A stretch of DNA of 6,300 nt from Candidatus Poribacteria bacterium (lineage in GTDB: Bacteria; Poribacteria; WGA-4E; GCA-2687025), in contig NYZG01000394.1 in the NCBI GenBank assembly GCA_002687025.1, positions 1-6,300 on the forward strand. Reading direction: 5' to 3'. This document shows positions 5,151 to 6,300 of the stretch, in pieces. The notes under the pieces are model-generated. The model had not been told where the DNA came from. It made no database searches and was given only the letters and a program-made list of their open reading frames with translations. The position numbers and the translations under genes were made by a program. Position 1 is the first letter of the stretch. Every line of letters begins with the position of its first letter.

Positions 5151-6300
5151 TCACGACCATGCGTTCCGCGCGGCGTGCAGCAGGTGTCGCACCTCCTCCG
5201 CCAACCGCCACTTACTTGATCCAGAAGCCAGCCGCGCCGCCCGCTGACACAGCTCAGCAGCGTCCTCGTACGCGTGTCGTTCGTATGCGTTGCGCGCGCG
5301 CTTGTAAAGGAGGTCGGCGGCGGCGAGATACTCCCTCTCCGCTTCCCCCTTACGCTCGGCCTGATCGTAGGCGCGCGCGGCGAACCTGTGTGACTCGGCT
5401 GCGTGCTCCCACTTCTCCGTCTCGCGGTAGTGCTCGGCCCTATCCATCCAGCACGACGCGGCCTGGCCGTAGCTAGCGTGGGAACGCCGCGTGTCCCCGG
5501 CCAGCCCGAAGCACTCGCCGGCGCTCTGGTACAGACGCGCGGCCTTGGCCGTCGCGCCTTCACGCCGTTGCGCCTGCGCCCTGTGCTCGTACGCCTTCGC
5601 GCTACGCCGGTACATGGACCGCGCGCGTCGCCACTTCCGGTCCAACTCGTGCTGCTTGCCCTCCGCCTTGAGTCGGAGAGCTGTGCTCTCGTCGTCCACG
5701 GCCTCGCCCAGGGCGGCTCCACCGTCCTCGTCGTCTGATGGCGCCTCGGGCGCCATCGATGCGGCCGGTGGCACCACACGCGGCGAGTACGACGGGCCGC
5801 TCAGCTGACGCCACAGCGCCCTGACGAGCTCCAGCACGGGCTCCGGCGCGATCTCCGCCTCGCGCATCTGCTTCAGGGCGTTCGCCACCCTCGGTGAGTC
5901 GTCGTGCCGGACGTGCTCCATCAGCGACCGCGCGAGTTCATCCGCTAGCTGCGCCGCCTTCGCCGCCTCCGACGCGCGGTTCTCCTGCTGGCGTTGCTGG
6001 AATACGCACCGCTCTATGCTGACAGCCGCGGCCCGTGGGATGCGGAGGGCGCCCCGAAGGGGCTCGACAGGGTCGCCGGCCAGACCGTCCCCGGAGCCGT
6101 CCGAAGGGCTGTCCCGCACCGCGCGCTCGTACGAGGACATCAGGGTCTGCTCAACGGCGTCCCGCATCTCCGCCATGTCCCGGAATCGCGCGAACGGGTC
6201 CGTCCGCAGGCTGCTCCGCAAGATGTCGCGCACGTCGTCCGGCAGCCACGACGGCGGCTCCGGCTCGGCGTCTTTCGCCCGGCGTATCAGATCCTGGCTA
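5151..6300 (-). CDS. Probable Ser/Thr protein kinase (C-lobe tail) with C-terminal 47-residue helical repeats, truncated by window edge
   Basis: The frame stays open to the right edge, giving 382 visible residues; the true start lies outside. An apparent GTG start at 6233 is internal. The first 55 or so visible residues, including LPDDVRDILRSSLRTDPFARF and MAEMRDAVEQTL, resemble subdomain XI of Hanks-type kinases (the L..DP..RF pattern after the C-lobe helices); ATP-binding and catalytic loops are not visible, so activity is untested. A helical middle section and an acidic linker (about 183-205) follow. Residues 206-382 are a TPR- or SNAP-like alpha-solenoid: half-units of 20 and 27 residues alternate without exception, giving an exact 47-residue period. 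Motifs such as KWRRARSMYRRSAKAY recur. The likely role is a signalling kinase with a protein-binding scaffold; the substrate is unknown. No membrane segment is seen in the visible part. It converges on the EIIA gene with 8 bases between stops. Confidence is high that the gene is real, moderate for kinase. Confidence 0.72.
   Translation of the reverse strand, partial: SQDLIRRAKDAEPEPPSWLPDDVRDILRSSLRTDPFARFRDMAEMRDAVEQTLMSSYERAVRDSPSDGSGDGLAGDPVEPLRGALRIPRAAAVSIERCVFQQRQQENRASEAAKAAQLADELARSLMEHVRHDDSPRVANALKQMREAEIAPEPVLELVRALWRQLSGPSYSPRVVPPAASMAPEAPSDDEDGGAALGEAVDDESTALRLKAEGKQHELDRKWRRARSMYRRSAKAYEHRAQAQRREGATAKAARLYQSAGECFGLAGDTRRSHASYGQAASCWMDRAEHYRETEKWEHAAESHRFAARAYDQAERKGEAEREYLAAADLLYKRARNAYERHAYEDAAELCQRAARLASGSSKWRLAEEVRHLLHAARNAWS
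5154..5684 (-). repeat. Protein-level 47-residue (141-base) tandem repeat array
   Basis: Read on the minus strand, a 20-residue half-unit (5625-5684) is followed by three full 47-residue units (5484-5624, 5343-5483, 5202-5342) and a 16-residue partial unit (5154-5201) that ends the protein. Each full unit is a 27-residue segment (starting ARSMYRRSAK, SHASYGQAAS, AEREYLAAAD) plus a 20-residue segment (starting AARLYQSAGE, AAESHRFAAR, AAELCQRAAR). A Tyr at position 5 and small residues at 8-9 of the first segment recur. The dinucleotide Lys-Trp appears three times, always 2-3 residues before a new segment. Spacing is exactly kept while residues have diverged. Confidence 0.8.

Noticed and set aside
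5057..5779. 240-codon minus-strand frame overlapping the repeat protein
   Set aside because: It is out of frame with the kinase/repeat gene, is rich in Arg, Pro, Thr and Ser with no pattern, and is a shadow of the real frame, which shows clear repeats.
5151..6233. GTG at 6233 as the start of the kinase/repeat gene
   Set aside because: The frame has no stop between 6233 and the edge, and the upstream residues continue the kinase C-lobe pattern.

Overview
The window is a GC-rich stretch of bacterial chromosome with dense coding and short intergenic gaps. It holds five protein genes, two of them cut by the window edges, and no recognisable RNA gene, CRISPR array, insertion sequence or phage gene. 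The phylum cannot be fixed from the sequence alone. A free-living GC-rich bacterium, perhaps of the Chloroflexota, is a guess.

Layout. Positions 1-1764 (+) are the C-terminal part of a UvrD/PcrA-type superfamily 1 DNA helicase. A 129-base gap follows, with an AT-rich pocket that may be a promoter and some short repeats. Then comes a tight same-strand run: atpG (gamma, 1894-2754), atpD (beta, 2773-4176) and atpC (epsilon, 4226-4651) of the F1 ATP synthase, followed 20 bases later by a stand-alone PTS EIIA domain of the fructose/nitrogen type (4672-5142). Only 8 bases beyond its stop, a gene on the opposite strand converges (5151 to the right edge). Its visible N-terminal part looks like the last helices of a Hanks-type Ser/Thr protein kinase, and its C-terminal half is a helical repeat array with an exact 47-residue period.

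How the genes relate. Gamma, beta and epsilon form the rotor stalk, a catalytic subunit and the inhibitory/coupling subunit of one enzyme. The alpha gene, which normally sits directly before gamma, is absent here, and the helicase gene occupies that side. The full enzyme therefore needs atpA, atpH and the Fo genes from elsewhere in the genome. The EIIA gene is probably co-transcribed with the F1 genes, but no other PTS component is visible. Helicase and kinase appear unrelated to ATP synthesis.

Most interesting points: the regular 47-residue repeat behind the kinase tail; the split atp cluster with an EIIA attached; substitutions in normally near-invariant beta-subunit motifs, including a Thr in the P-loop; a perfect hairpin over the atpC stop codon; and an 18-base-period repeat straddling the atpD stop codon. 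I found no convincing evidence of an entirely new biological system.
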